Of a stretch of 64,000 nt of DNA, positions 36,520 to 48,821 are shown one piece after another. The DNA is from Lycorma delicatula (taxonomy: Eukaryota > Arthropoda > Insecta > Hemiptera > Fulgoridae). A model generated the notes under the pieces. It did no database searches. It was not told the origin of the DNA and worked only from the letters and a program-made list of their open reading frames with translations. Both the position numbers and the translations under genes were made by a program. Within the stretch, counting starts at the first letter, position 1; each line of letters begins with the position of its first letter. The DNA lies in the NCBI RefSeq assembly GCF_047948215.1, contig NC_134455.1, positions 298,954,647 through 299,018,646 of the forward strand, given 5' to 3'.

Positions 36520-38150
36520 AAACTTGCTCCTACTTTGGCTAACATGATAAAGAGGATCATCAAATTGCAACGAGCGATCAATGCTCTAAATGAAGTTGCA
36601 AGGAATAACGGATTCCAATTCTCACCAGAAAAAACGTGCTGTGTACACTTTTGTAGGAAGAGAAATCCTCATCAAAGTCCTGCGTTGACAATTGATGATA
36701 ATCCAATACAATATAAAGACAGCGTAAGATATTTAGGACTAGTATTGGATAAATCCCTTACATGGGGATTACATATACAGACTTGAGTGATAGATGCAAA
36801 AGAGCCCTAAACATTATAAAATGTTTATCGAACTTAAATTGGGGCTCAGACAAAGAGACATTATTGAGATTGTATAAAGCATTGGTTCAATCTAAACTAG
36901 ACTACGGATGTATCGTATATTCATCCGCTAGAAAGTCGCACTTAAGAAAGTTAGACGTAGTTCATAATAGCGGAATAAGATATGCAACAGGCGCTTTCCG
37001 CACAAGTCCGGCGGCTAGTCTGATGTCTGAAGCCGGAATAATGCTACTACATTATAGAAGAGAGATCCTTTTGTTAAGATATGCAGCAACTGTATGGGCT
37101 TTCCCTGCTCATATACATAATAAATTGTTTACGAATCATCCTATGGCTGCAGTATATGAACATCGTGCTACCTATTCCAGACCAGCCGGAATTAGGTACC
37201 ACGAATTAAGACGAAAATATGAAATTGCTATACCAGAGACACTAGCAATTTCTACTAGAGAAATACCGCCATGGATCTTGCCAGCGGTAAATACAAGTTT
37301 GGATCTCTCTGAAGGAGAAATAATAAAGAAACCAGCAGTGATCATCCAGCAGGAATTTTTGGCAACCGTCAGTAGTTACGAAGAACATATTAGAATTTAT
37401 ACTGACGGTTCTGAAACCGAACATGGTGTTGGATGCTCGATATATGTAAATGAAGAAGCCCACTTTTGGAAACTGCCAGATGTGGCCAGTGTCTACACGG
37501 CAGAACTTACTGCAATTCAGGAAGCTCTTCGCTACACTGAACACTATTACGAAGAGAGAGTGCTAATATGTTCCGATTCATTAAGTGCACTCGTCGCAAT
37601 TCGGAACAAGAACATTAAGGATGTCCAAATTGCAAACATCCTGTCCTTTTTATACGTACTAAAACAACGAGGACATCGATGAGTATTTGTATGGACCCCG
37701 GGGCATGCTGGTATTACAGGTAATGAAATCGCAGACGAAGCTGCCAGAAAGGCAACAGTCTGCGATGAGCTGGATGCATTTCCTGTAAGAGTGGCAGATG
37801 TTAAAAACCGTCTAACAAACATAGTAAGAAGCAAGTGGAACGCTGAATGGAGGAGTTTAAATACAAAATTAAACTCAGTAAAAACTTTTCCTTATAAATG
37901 GAAAAGCGACTTTAACTTGACTCGCCGTGAACAAGTAGCTGTGACCAGACTTAGAATCGGTCACACGCGATTAACAAATTTATATATGTTAACCGGCGAA
38001 GTGAGACCAATGTGCAGTGTTTGTAATAAAACACTGGCAATCAAGCATCTAATAGAAGAGTGTACCATATATGAGGACCTCAGGACAGGACATTGGCTAA
38101 ACCTTCTACAAACAACTAGGATCGAAAAATTTGTTTTCAGCTTCATTTAA
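36520..38150 (+). pseudogene. 3' part of pol: RT C-terminus, RNase H, C-terminal finger
   Basis: From 36520: LQRAINALNEVARNNGFQFS, KTCCVHFCRKRNPHQS, VRYLGLVLDKSLTWGLHI (RT thumb region). A one-base loss near 36785 shifts to SDRCKRALNIIKCLSNLNWG, YKALVQSKLDYGCIVYSS. RNase H follows with YTDGSETEHGVGCSIYV, YTAELTAIQEAL, ICSDSLSALVAI and WTPGHAGITGNEIADEAA, so all four acidic residues (D, E, D, D) are present. One TGA (37680-37682) interrupts it before VFVWTPGH. The end has RLRIGHTRLTNLYML and CSVCNKTLAIKHLIEECTIY. The RT catalytic motif lies in the deleted part. Confidence 0.88.
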
Positions 38151-38250
38151 TTTTCTCTTTATTGATTCAATTATTTGTACGATTCAATTTTTAAACCCAA
38201 TATAGAATCAGGAGGAATTAACTCTTTATACTGCTTGTGATAATAATGCT

Positions 38251-41200
38251 AATTTCATGAAAATATCTTTAATTTAAACGAGGAAGGTTTTATTTAAAAT
38301 AAAATTAGTAGAACTTTTTTAAATTTACTAAACGTATCTAAAAATACTAAACTAATCGTACAGTGATCACGATAGAAAAACATAATGACAATTTTTACAG
38401 ATATTTAATTAGGTTAACTCCGGTTTAAATGATAAAATTATTGTGTAATTTATTTTGTCACGTATTTTGTAAATCTATACGTATGAACTATCCAGATTGT
38501 TATAACATAATTAGAAAATTAATTGAATTTATAAACGGATAAATTCTTCCGTTTCAATCAATCTTTCCCTCTTTCAGCAAAGTGTAATCTCTTGAGGTAA
38601 TTGTATTTTTTTTTAAATAATACATAATACACTACTAATAATTGTATTATTATTATTATTATTTTATTTTACGTTGACATTTATTTATTTTATTATATTT
38701 TGCTCAGTTGAATTAAAATTTGAGAAACTTCAAATAAATTTGTAATTGTTAATAATTTAAAAGGATATAATTAACGTTCTGTTATTTTTCATTGAGTTTA
38801 AAAAAAAAAAATTTTCAGCTTTAACATATGTTTATTTAATTTTTATTTATGATGCATATCCATAAAATTACATTGTGTTTTATGATTATCTAAAAATTCG
38901 TAAACGTTTTTAAACGTGTATTTTGGAATGCAAACGATACAATAAACATCTTTTGATACACTTGGAGCTACTTCCAGATGACGAGGGAGTTATACTTTGA
39001 CTTTGTGCAATTTCATGCACTAAAAAAAAAGCTTACAACTTAGTTGTAGGTCTTTCCCGTCACGTAGCTAAAGGCGCGTTCTGGAAAAGTCCTGCAACTG
39101 TGGGTTGTTTCTGATGCACGGCATACACACACAATTTAAAATATTTATCTGTTTTTTAAATATAATACTCCATTATGTATTTATTTTAATGATTTTTAAC
39201 TAAAGCGCGCGCGCATAGCGTATTTAACTCTCGCGGGTGTGTTGGTAGTAGTGGCGACAGTCGGCTCTAACTAAACTAATGTAATTTCACAACTTAGAAT
39301 AAATCTCTAGTACGGTCGATAGACTGATTAACTGGTGTATCCACGTGGCTTAACGGTCCTGGTACCGGATAGAAATATGATTAATCTATTTAATTTTACT
39401 GCTTACCTGTGACGTCACAACATAACAGACGACTACAGTAGTATTTTTTGGGGTGAGGGTGCGATTTTGCAATAATCTTTTTTTTAAAATATTGTTAATT
39501 TTTAATTGTTAACAAATGCACCTAAGAAAAATATGATGTCAATTAAAAATAAATATCGAGATACTGGAGGTGAACTTGCTCTGCAGCCTCATCCGCTGGA
39601 AATATTTAATTGAAAATTAAGGGCATCAATACCCCATATATAGAATTAATTTGATCAAGTTTGGACAAAGTCGGTCCAGTAGTTAAGGAAATAAAAGGTG
39701 ATTTAGAGGCTAACACCGAACACACGTACCTACGAACATTAACATCCGGAAAATTTCTCCGGTTTTTTTTGGGTTCCTTAGGTGAAAAAAGTCAAGATCC
39801 GGTTAAAACCGCTTATGTTCAAATTGGATCCGATTACAATACTTTCTCTTCAGAGCTATAAGGCTATTTGGACGGAAAAACAAAAGGTACATAACAAAAA
39901 AAAAAAAATCTTTCTCATTTAAATAAATAGAATTTAAGAAAACTAGAATTTACTAGAATTTCTTCTCTAGCAATGCGAAAAGAGAGAAAAAAGTAGACTT
40001 TTATTTAAGTTCGATTTTTGCTATCATTATTTATAATAATTAATCAAACAAAAAGTGGTAAAAATGAACTTTTATATATTTTAATCCAGTTTGTTTCTAC
40101 AGTTTCATAGTTAGCATTGAAATATGTTTAATTTTTTTTGAAGTCTGTAGTAGAGTGGTACTTATTAGTCAATCGATTGACAACCACTAAAACCTTAAAA
40201 CCTACTGATTTTATTTTAAACTCTTTGCTAACTTTATGAATATTAACTAGTTAATTAATTTTATTATCAATATTCTCAGAGTTATTATAAATAAGAATTA
40301 AATGAATGAAACCAGATTTGTTCGTGTTATAAAAGTAAGTTTTCATGTTTTTCTAACTCATTAGTTTTCAATTAATATTAAAAAATTCAACTGAAAATAT
40401 TTCTTCTCAGCCTAAGCTCAAATTAGCAAGCAAATAGATAGATGTACAATAACTAGGGAGAAAGATATGGTATATTTAACCATTTTTATACAAAGTTACA
40501 GTATTATTTATTTCTTTTTGTTACATTTTGTATTTTATAAGATTATAAAAGTGTTAAAAAATATATAATTTTTCTATATAATGTTTGATAAAATTGTTTT
40601 AAGTTCTTTCATTTCTATTTTGAAGTTATTTTAATTTTCTTTCTTATAGGTTTTTATTCAGATAATAAACTTCATCTTTTTCCAGAGACATGATTTCATG
40701 AAGGAATAAAGTATACTAAACAGTCCTTTGATGAAGATTATGCATTATATATTAACGTATTTCATATGTCATTTTAGTTTAAATTAAAAAATTTTACGAA
40801 AAAATTTGTTTAATACTTTTCGTTTGATTATGTTTTTTTTTTTTTTTTGAGAATGATAATAACATTTTAAATTCGTATAAAGCACGATTTCATAAGTCCG
40901 TTTTTGTGAAATTCATTAATATTTCAAGTCTTGTATTTAGATTTAAGTTAACGTAAATTATGCCTACGTATTTCGCATCTTAGTCAACTTTCTTTATATG
41001 AATATTTTCTCGCATTTAAATAGCATGTGTTTCTTATTTTTTGTAAAAAAAAAATACTTTCTTCATTTTCGAAAAAGGTTTCAGTTAATTAATAACATTA
41101 TTAATATCCTTGCATCAATATTAATTAAATTTACCACAATATTCAAGTGCATATATTAATCAGATTTGTTTACAAAATACCACGCGAACAATAAGTGAAC

Positions 41201-43399
41201 AAAAACTACAAGTTTAAATTTTATATTTTCAATTTATTTTTGTGCAAATAGATCAAGAATATGTATTTTTGTCCAAAAGAGTATAAAAATTAGTAATTTT
41301 TATATTAAAAGTTGTTTGTAAAAATTTGTTATCCCTTTAAAAGGCATCAGGATAAAAATATTGTAATAGAAAAAAATCTTACATTTAGGAAAAAAATAGT
41401 TAGTTTTATTGAATATAGTAAGGATTTGTTTTTACAATAAAAGTTAAAAATCATTTCTTCATTCACTCTGTTTTTTAATTCTATTTCGACCAAGAAAATA
41501 ACAGTTCTGATGTCTTTAAAAAATTAAGTAAGTTAGAATGTAATAATAAAAAAATAAAAATCGATTCATTAAAGAAAAAAGTATTTTCTTATTAAGATAA
41601 AAATAAAGATGGATTATAATTTTCCCAAAAAATTGCTTTATAATGTAAAATTATCGTTATTAAAACTTTAGTTTTCTTGTTCAAGAAACGGAAATTTATA
41701 CTACAAAAATAGGAACTGTAAAAGCAAATAAATCTTAAAAGTAAATGATAAACTTTTAATAAATTAATCCAGTCGGCTCAAATATATATTTACAACAGAA
41801 ACTAAATAATAAATAACATTTTTGTGAATCAAATTATTTAAGAAATAAGAAGGTAGGATATGTTTCCAGAAGAAAATATTAGGATAGAAAAGAAAGAATT
41901 ATAAAATATCATCAAACAGAGAAAAGTTGGCAACAAAGAAAAAATATAGTAGCTAGGTTAAGCTAGTTAAGTGAATTTTCTTAATTTATTAGTTACAGAA
42001 AATTTTTTTTAAGGATAATGATATAATGAAAATAATAATGCAGAATCTTATATAAACCAAACCAAATACCAATAAAAAATTATGAAATTATCAAGCATTT
42101 ATTGTATTGTAATTCATGTTTTAAAAGTAACGAATTACACAATTAAAAGTAACAAGTACTATGTCAAATAATTATTACCTGAAAAAATTATTTTTTTGAA
42201 ATTTATTAATATTTCAAATTTTCTGTTGAGATTTAAGTACACAATTTTGATATAAATATTATAACCCTCAGTTAACATACATTTTAAACGAATAATATTT
42301 TATCACGTCATGTTACTCTAATAGATAATTCAGAATTTCGCATATTCACACGTGTACGTCAAAATAATTAAAAGGAACACCAGGGATTTGATGTAAAGGA
42401 TTTATCAATAATATTTAACTCCCGTACCTGTGACGGTATTAATTCGCTGAAACAGAGATGAGATATTGTGCGTTGTCTGAACTCAGTTGAAATTAATTTA
42501 CAGCAGCTGTAAAACACTGAATTAGTTAATAAAATGACGGCAACTGTTGTTTCATTATGACTTTGTGTGGTAACAATAATAACTTAGAATATTTAGAGAC
42601 ATGACAAAATTGTGTTTAACGTATAAACTTTAAATACAGTTTCTGTTGGAATTAGTTATTATAATGAAGTTAGGAATAAAAATTATTTTACGATATTTTT
42701 AATTATTAAACCGTTGTTAATACAATGCAATTTTAAAATCAGATAAGTGTATTATTCTTTTATTTTATTTATTTGTATGTTTTTATTTATATTTAATTTA
42801 AAATAAATCTGGTACTATCATAATATCATGCATCAGCACTCTTTGTTGCATTATTGTTGTCTTTGTCTGGTTAATGGCTGGAGAATCATATTTTTTACCT
42901 TTAAGTTATAATATGTATTACTAAAAAAAAAATTATGAGATCTTTTTTAACAAAAGATAAAATCAAGACTGTTTTTAATCGCGTGATAACTATCTGCAGG
43001 TAAAAGAAATAAAATATGATCTTACTAGCGCCAAAAATATACCTTTTTTAAAAAAAATAATCAATAAAAGAAGGGAGGCAAAATTTATATAATTTCTTTA
43101 AAAATGTAAAACTTTATTGTAAATTGGCGGGAGGTAATCAAAAACATTTGCATAAAAAAATTGCAATTAAATTTGCATTAAAAAGCGTTAAAAATAATCT
43201 ACTTTAAATGATTTACTCTTAATAATAAAAAAGTAACAATAAAAATAAATTAACATAATTCTAAATAATTAAGAAAAATCTATCCAATCGGATTGATCTA
43301 CTGGTAAACTCGTCGTCGTAAATCGTTTGAGTTCTCAGGTTTAAATAAAAATAAAGGTAAATTATTCGGATTTGAATAGTAGATCGTGAATGCTGGTAT
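38251..43399. other. AT-rich intron sequence with old repeats
   Basis: No gene. Positions 39190-39440 (GCGCGCGCGCATAGCG onward) and 39640-39890 look like fragments of dispersed repeats, because they are more GC-rich and structured than their surroundings. An ORF at 39661 belongs to this repeat. Trinucleotide ATT runs occur at 38645-38664. Confidence 0.45.
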
Positions 43400-44560
43400 T
43401 CTTTCTTGTTTTTTTCTCTCCTCCTTCCTTCCATTCAACCCTCCTCCCAAGGCCGGGCCCGATGTTAGCATAACTTGAGGTAGAACCAACCGAGTGGCCA
43501 CACTGGGCCCAGCTATACCGTTCCCAGCAGCACCACCAGGTGGCCGGGACTAGGTCTTCCCAACGCCTTGCTTCAAGCTAGGGTCCCCCAAAGGAATACC
43601 CCCACCAGTTCTGTGGTCTTTTAATACACCGTTTTGCCCAATTACCCCAGCTCACTTCCTCCTTGCACTCCTGGTCCTGGAGCACCATCGCTGTCAAGAT
43701 ACAGACAATCACGCCGTCAGAAACAATCCACTCAACGTTCTATAGCCCAACCCATACATTTCATACATAAGGACCTCCTTCTTCAGTGAAAGGCCCGATG
43801 ACTACCTCCGCCACAGTTAACACACACGCCCGACCTGTCCGGGGCACTACAACTGGTCGCAATGTGGCCCACCTCCTGACACCTTTAGCATTTTGGTTCC
43901 TCATGTCTAATGACAACACGATATAGGATCCAGCCGACCTACATACTTTCTGCTTTCACAAAATGTGTTGCCACTGTATAGGTTAGTGCTACAGTGACAT
44001 TATTCCTATTACCATAAGCTAGCCTGAAAGATGTCACCTTCGCCCCAACCCTGCCGTCTCCAGCAACCTCCCGAGTAGCTGATAGTATAGTCGTCTCCGC
44101 AGTATCCTTCTCAAGGTCTTTGATGTAAACATACTCGGTTTTACTTTACTCCTCCTATCCTTAGCAACGTCGAAACCCTCTAACTTGGCCTTTCCTCGCT
44201 ATTGCACTCCTTCCACATGCTTACTCGGTCATTTAACCCGTATATGTACCGCTTCTCCCAGTCCCTTTTTAATGGAGAGAACATCCCCGAGATCTTTCGT
44301 AGTAACATCTATCTTTACCTACCGAAGGAGTACTGTGTAATAGGTCCCTCCAAGTTTGAGGAAAATCTTGCCCGACCCCTCAACCACTCGCCGCTGACCA
44401 CTCGTACGGTCCACGTCTGTAACCTGTCCTCCTCGAAATAAATAGAACACTTATCACCGGTTCTCCTATAATGGAATTTAAATAACTTTCTCAGTGACCG
44501 GCCTACGCGATTCGTCGTCGCCACATGTATGGCAAACTTGCTGCTCATAAATCCATTTCA
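43400..44560 (-). pseudogene. gag-type ORF1 remnant with 3' UTR and A-rich tail
   Basis: The minus strand from about 44560 encodes a degenerate retroelement gag. Its end has AGWILYRVVIRHEEPKC, stop, RCQEVGHIATSCSAPDRSG and VCVNCGGGSHRAFH at about 43905-43795: a CCHC zinc knuckle followed by a second one (its last Cys is lost). No endonuclease or RT follows. Instead there is about 380 bp of GC-rich 3' region including GGGAACGGTATAGCTGGGCC (43525-43506) and an A-rich end (T-rich on the + strand at 43400-43440). It resembles R1/Jockey-type ORF1, broken by several stops. It is partly included in the tandem duplication. Confidence 0.7.
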
Positions 44561-45391
44561 TCGCTCGAAAGATATCTTCCTCCATATTCCTGTCCCCTGC
44601 TGAAGAGTCCTTCGTAGTTTAGTTTCATTTAACTACACGTCTCAGAAGTGGCCGGCCTGAGTTTATTCATGAATACATGCTTACTAGTACAGTTGTATTA
44701 CACTGATAAATCGCTATTGATTTTAATTGTTGAAGAGTATAAATAAAAATATGGCAACAAATTTTAAAGAGAGAAACAATCGAACAATCCCTTAGTCATT
44801 AAGGTTATTAGTGGACATCTGGAGGAAAGAAAATTCTGCTAGGCGCCATCTTAGACATCCAACAAGCCTTTTATAAGGTATGGTTGCCTGGCTTTCTCTG
44901 TAAATTAAAATTAAAACTTCCTAAACCCTACTACCTTGTCTTACGGATATCCTGAGGGACGTTTTTCTCAGGTAAGATGTAATAAGTTATTGAAATTCTT
45001 TGACATTAGGTCGGGTGTCCCTTAGGGCTTTGTACTAGGCGCTGTGTTATATTCTATATTCACAGTGGACCTTCCAGTCCTGGATGATTGCACCGTTGGC
45101 AGATTTGCAGATGACACTGCTATCCTTGCCGTTAACGAAGACCCCCGCCTAGCCTCGCGGGAGCTGCAAATGGCATAAGACCTTGTCTGTGCACGGCAGA
45201 AAAAATGGAATATTAAAGTTAATCAGATAAATCAAAGCTTGTGTCACATTCGCCATGCGGAACGGTATGGATTATAAAGTGCTGGCAGAAATATTTTTTC
45301 TAATGGATTTTAAGATTACTGCTTTACATAATCGTATGTAAAGTGATCCCATTTGTCAAATCATACTATTTAACTAGTTACTGTATCACTT
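43782..45391. repeat. Tandem duplication, copy 1 (1610 bp)
   Basis: Every stretch I compared between this segment and 45392-47001 is identical, at a constant offset of 1610 bp. TTCAGT is present at the start of copy 1, at the junction and after copy 2 (47002-47007), giving 6-bp microhomology. The unit carries part of the minus-strand gag remnant and a plus-strand Jockey RT remnant. Confidence 0.97.
44790..45290 (+). pseudogene. Jockey-like reverse transcriptase remnant, copy 1
   Basis: The + strand pieces follow the Jockey RT order: SGHLEERKFC near 44810, ILDIQQAFYKVWLPGFLCKL-like sequence in shifting frames (about 44850-44905), FDIRSGVP-stop-GFVLGAVLYSIF (about 44997-45060), then VDLPVLDDCTVGRFADDTAI (about 45065-45125) and LAVNEDPRLASRELQMA. 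The catalytic FADD is intact, but stops and frameshifts abound. It lies next to, and in opposite orientation to, the gag remnant, so they come from different insertions. Confidence 0.85.
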
Positions 45392-46170
45392 TTCAGTGAA
45401 AGGCCCGATGACTACCTCCGCCACAGTTAACACACACGCCCGACCTGTCCGGGGCACTACAACTGGTCGCAATGTGGCCCACCTCCTGACACCTTTAGCA
45501 TTTTGGTTCCTCATGTCTAATGACAACACGATATAGGATCCAGCCGACCTACATACTTTCTGCTTTCACAAAATGTGTTGCCACTGTATAGGTTAGTGCT
45601 ACAGTGACATTATTCCTATTACCATAAGCTAGCCTGAAAGATGTCACCTTCGCCCCAACCCTGCCGTCTCCAGCAACCTCCCGAGTAGCTGATAGTATAG
45701 TCGTCTCCGCAGTATCCTTCTCAAGGTCTTTGATGTAAACATACTCGGTTTTACTTTACTCCTCCTATCCTTAGCAACGTCGAAACCCTCTAACTTGGCC
45801 TTTCCTCGCTATTGCACTCCTTCCACATGCTTACTCGGTCATTTAACCCGTATATGTACCGCTTCTCCCAGTCCCTTTTTAATGGAGAGAACATCCCCGA
45901 GATCTTTCGTAGTAACATCTATCTTTACCTACCGAAGGAGTACTGTGTAATAGGTCCCTCCAAGTTTGAGGAAAATCTTGCCCGACCCCTCAACCACTCG
46001 CCGCTGACCACTCGTACGGTCCACGTCTGTAACCTGTCCTCCTCGAAATAAATAGAACACTTATCACCGGTTCTCCTATAATGGAATTTAAATAACTTTC
46101 TCAGTGACCGGCCTACGCGATTCGTCGTCGCCACATGTATGGCAAACTTGCTGCTCATAAATCCATTTCA
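45392..46170 (-). pseudogene. gag-type remnant, duplicated copy
   Basis: Second copy of the N-terminal and zinc-knuckle part of the gag remnant at 43782-44560. It carries the same stop codons. The GC-rich 3' UTR is not included, because the duplication starts just inside the last knuckle. Confidence 0.75.
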
Positions 46171-46399
46171 TCGCTCGAAAGATATCTTCCTCCATATTCC
46201 TGTCCCCTGCTGAAGAGTCCTTCGTAGTTTAGTTTCATTTAACTACACGTCTCAGAAGTGGCCGGCCTGAGTTTATTCATGAATACATGCTTACTAGTAC
46301 AGTTGTATTACACTGATAAATCGCTATTGATTTTAATTGTTGAAGAGTATAAATAAAAATATGGCAACAAATTTTAAAGAGAGAAACAATCGAACAATC

Positions 46400-46900
46400 C
46401 CTTAGTCATTAAGGTTATTAGTGGACATCTGGAGGAAAGAAAATTCTGCTAGGCGCCATCTTAGACATCCAACAAGCCTTTTATAAGGTATGGTTGCCTG
46501 GCTTTCTCTGTAAATTAAAATTAAAACTTCCTAAACCCTACTACCTTGTCTTACGGATATCCTGAGGGACGTTTTTCTCAGGTAAGATGTAATAAGTTAT
46601 TGAAATTCTTTGACATTAGGTCGGGTGTCCCTTAGGGCTTTGTACTAGGCGCTGTGTTATATTCTATATTCACAGTGGACCTTCCAGTCCTGGATGATTG
46701 CACCGTTGGCAGATTTGCAGATGACACTGCTATCCTTGCCGTTAACGAAGACCCCCGCCTAGCCTCGCGGGAGCTGCAAATGGCATAAGACCTTGTCTGT
46801 GCACGGCAGAAAAAATGGAATATTAAAGTTAATCAGATAAATCAAAGCTTGTGTCACATTCGCCATGCGGAACGGTATGGATTATAAAGTGCTGGCAGAA
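46400..46900 (+). pseudogene. Jockey-like reverse transcriptase remnant, copy 2
   Basis: Duplicate of 44790-45290, with the same FADDTAIL block and the same lesions. Confidence 0.85.
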
Positions 46901-47001
46901 ATATTTTTTCTAATGGATTTTAAGATTACTGCTTTACATAATCGTATGTAAAGTGATCCCATTTGTCAAATCATACTATTTAACTAGTTACTGTATCACT
47001 T

Positions 47002-48821
47002 TTCAGTTAATATATAATTTCTTTTATTCCAATAAAAATAATTTTTGGCATGTTCCTTATGTAACTTATTTAGATTTTATACTTATTTTCTCATTTAATA
47101 ATTTTTTTGTTAACTCGCTAATATGAGTTTTGAACACATGTTCAAGCCTTACTCGCCACCAAATAAAGATTTATTTCTATCGTAGCGTGATTAACAGTTC
47201 GTATATATTTTTTCTTTGTGCCATCAATTCTTATTACTGGTTTGAAATAAATAAACTGATAAAGTCTATTGTCAATCTGATAATCAAAATATTTTCATTC
47301 ATTAGTTTTAGAAAATTTGTATAAAAACAAGATAAAATGACAAAACATATTTTTCAGCATTCCTAACAGCCTCATCTCACGCTCGGTGGTTGTTACCTAA
47401 GCTTATTTTTCTGGATTGCTTTTTGTATTATAACTTTTCTTTTATTAAGATGGAAAATTCGCAACTTTTACGTTTTTTTTACAAAATGGTGTGTTTTACA
47501 AATACAATACACTATTAGTAAAAAAAAACTTAGAAAAAAATTAGAAATTTACATCACTTGAAACAAAATACTCAAATCGATCAATATAAACTAAATAAAA
47601 TCTTAAGGTAATTATTGTAAGAAAAATTAACATAGAAAACAAACATTATTTGTGAATAGTTTATTCATAAGTAATACCCAATTTCTGAGGATGCCTAGGT
47701 CTGATTTCAGATTATTGATTTAATATTTAATTAAATTAAATATAAAAACACCCAATTGTTTGTTTTCTTTTGATTACAAATCTTTTTATTTAATATCTGT
47801 TTTATAAAAAGAAATGGAATTAGTTTCTTAAAACGTATACTGTTTTTTCTATCATTTATTTTTTTTAGGAATGACTTCTAGAAGTTTATAGTAATCTACG
47901 AACATAACTTTTTTCCTTTATTAATAATTTTATAGATGCCAGAACCATTTAGCTAGTAGTCTTTCATAAGATTTTCTTAGAAATTGGGTGTGCTGTTGCA
48001 GCAGGTGTTGAACTGCTGAATTTCTTACTGCTTGAGTGATTCCTTGGAGTAATAAATACTAGTATAAATTCATATTTCCAACATTTATTTATGCTTTGTT
48101 ATAAATAAAACGTTTCTTATGATGTAGGCCTAAAGCGCTCGCATATTTTGTAAAATATACAAATGTTAGGGATATATTAATATTAGCAAAATACTTTAAT
48201 AATACATTTTTTTATGAGTTTTGGTAGTAAATTTATTGCATTATAAAACAACGAGCAAAATTAAGCACAATTTTTTTTTACCGTTTTAAACTTGATAAAT
48301 AAATTTTGTCTGTTTGTTTGTTCAGAAATTAATCTGAGGGGCGAATCTGTTTTTAATATGAATAAATTTAACTTATGCAATTAAAATACAATTAAAATTT
48401 ATGAAAGTTATTTGAAAATCTTAAAAATTAATCAAAACTTTGAAAATTTTAAGTAGAAACATTTTTTCTGATTGCTAGATTGTTATCATCTATCATAAAG
48501 AATACCATGTAATATTTTTGAAATATTTAAAGTTTATTCAAAACCAAATCAGTTAAATAACATTTGCAAGATAAAGAAAAGAATGTACTTTTCTTTATCT
48601 TTAATCAGTCATTAAAAGTTTAACATGTTTTTAACCATATTTATGTAATTTGCAAAAAATTGCAAGCATTGCCATTTTTTGCAAATTTTTATGTAAATAA
48701 AAAAAAATTTATCAAATATTTATGCAAATATATAAAAAATGATTTAAATTAAATGTATTATTTCATCTAATTTATTTATGAATCCACAAATATCAGGGCA
48801 CATTTTTATTTATAGCTCTTA
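47002..48821. other. AT-rich noncoding intron sequence
   Basis: No gene. A hairpin with perfect 14-bp arms lies at 48568-48581/48588-48601 (6-nt loop). Confidence 0.5.

Larger units (their letters stand above)
34990..38250 (+). mobile_element. Internally deleted I-like non-LTR retrotransposon
   Basis: The GC content rises abruptly near 35000. The order is 5' UTR (about 34990-35540), gag-like ORF1 with zinc knuckles (35542-36517), then directly the last part of the RT, a complete RNase H and the C-terminal region (36520-38150), and a short 3' UTR. The endonuclease and the catalytic RT core are absent, so about 2 kb is deleted at about 36515. RNase H downstream of RT places it in the I/LOA/R1/Jockey supergroup, most like I elements. 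I found no target-site duplication; the ends are approximate. Confidence 0.8.
45392..47001. repeat. Tandem duplication, copy 2 (1610 bp)
   Basis: Direct head-to-tail repeat of 43782-45391 with no difference seen in the stretches compared. It contains the second copies of the gag zinc-knuckle region (about 45400-45515, -) and the RT remnant. Identity despite heavy decay of the contents means either a very recent duplication or an assembly artefact. Confidence 0.97.

Noticed and set aside
35044..37834. Minus-strand frames of 61-113 codons across the I-like element
   Set aside because: Shadows of gag and RNase H on the opposite strand.
44202..46158. Two pairs of identical 77-79-codon frames on both strands
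   Set aside because: They are the same decayed sequence in the two tandem copies. The conservation reflects the duplication, not coding selection.
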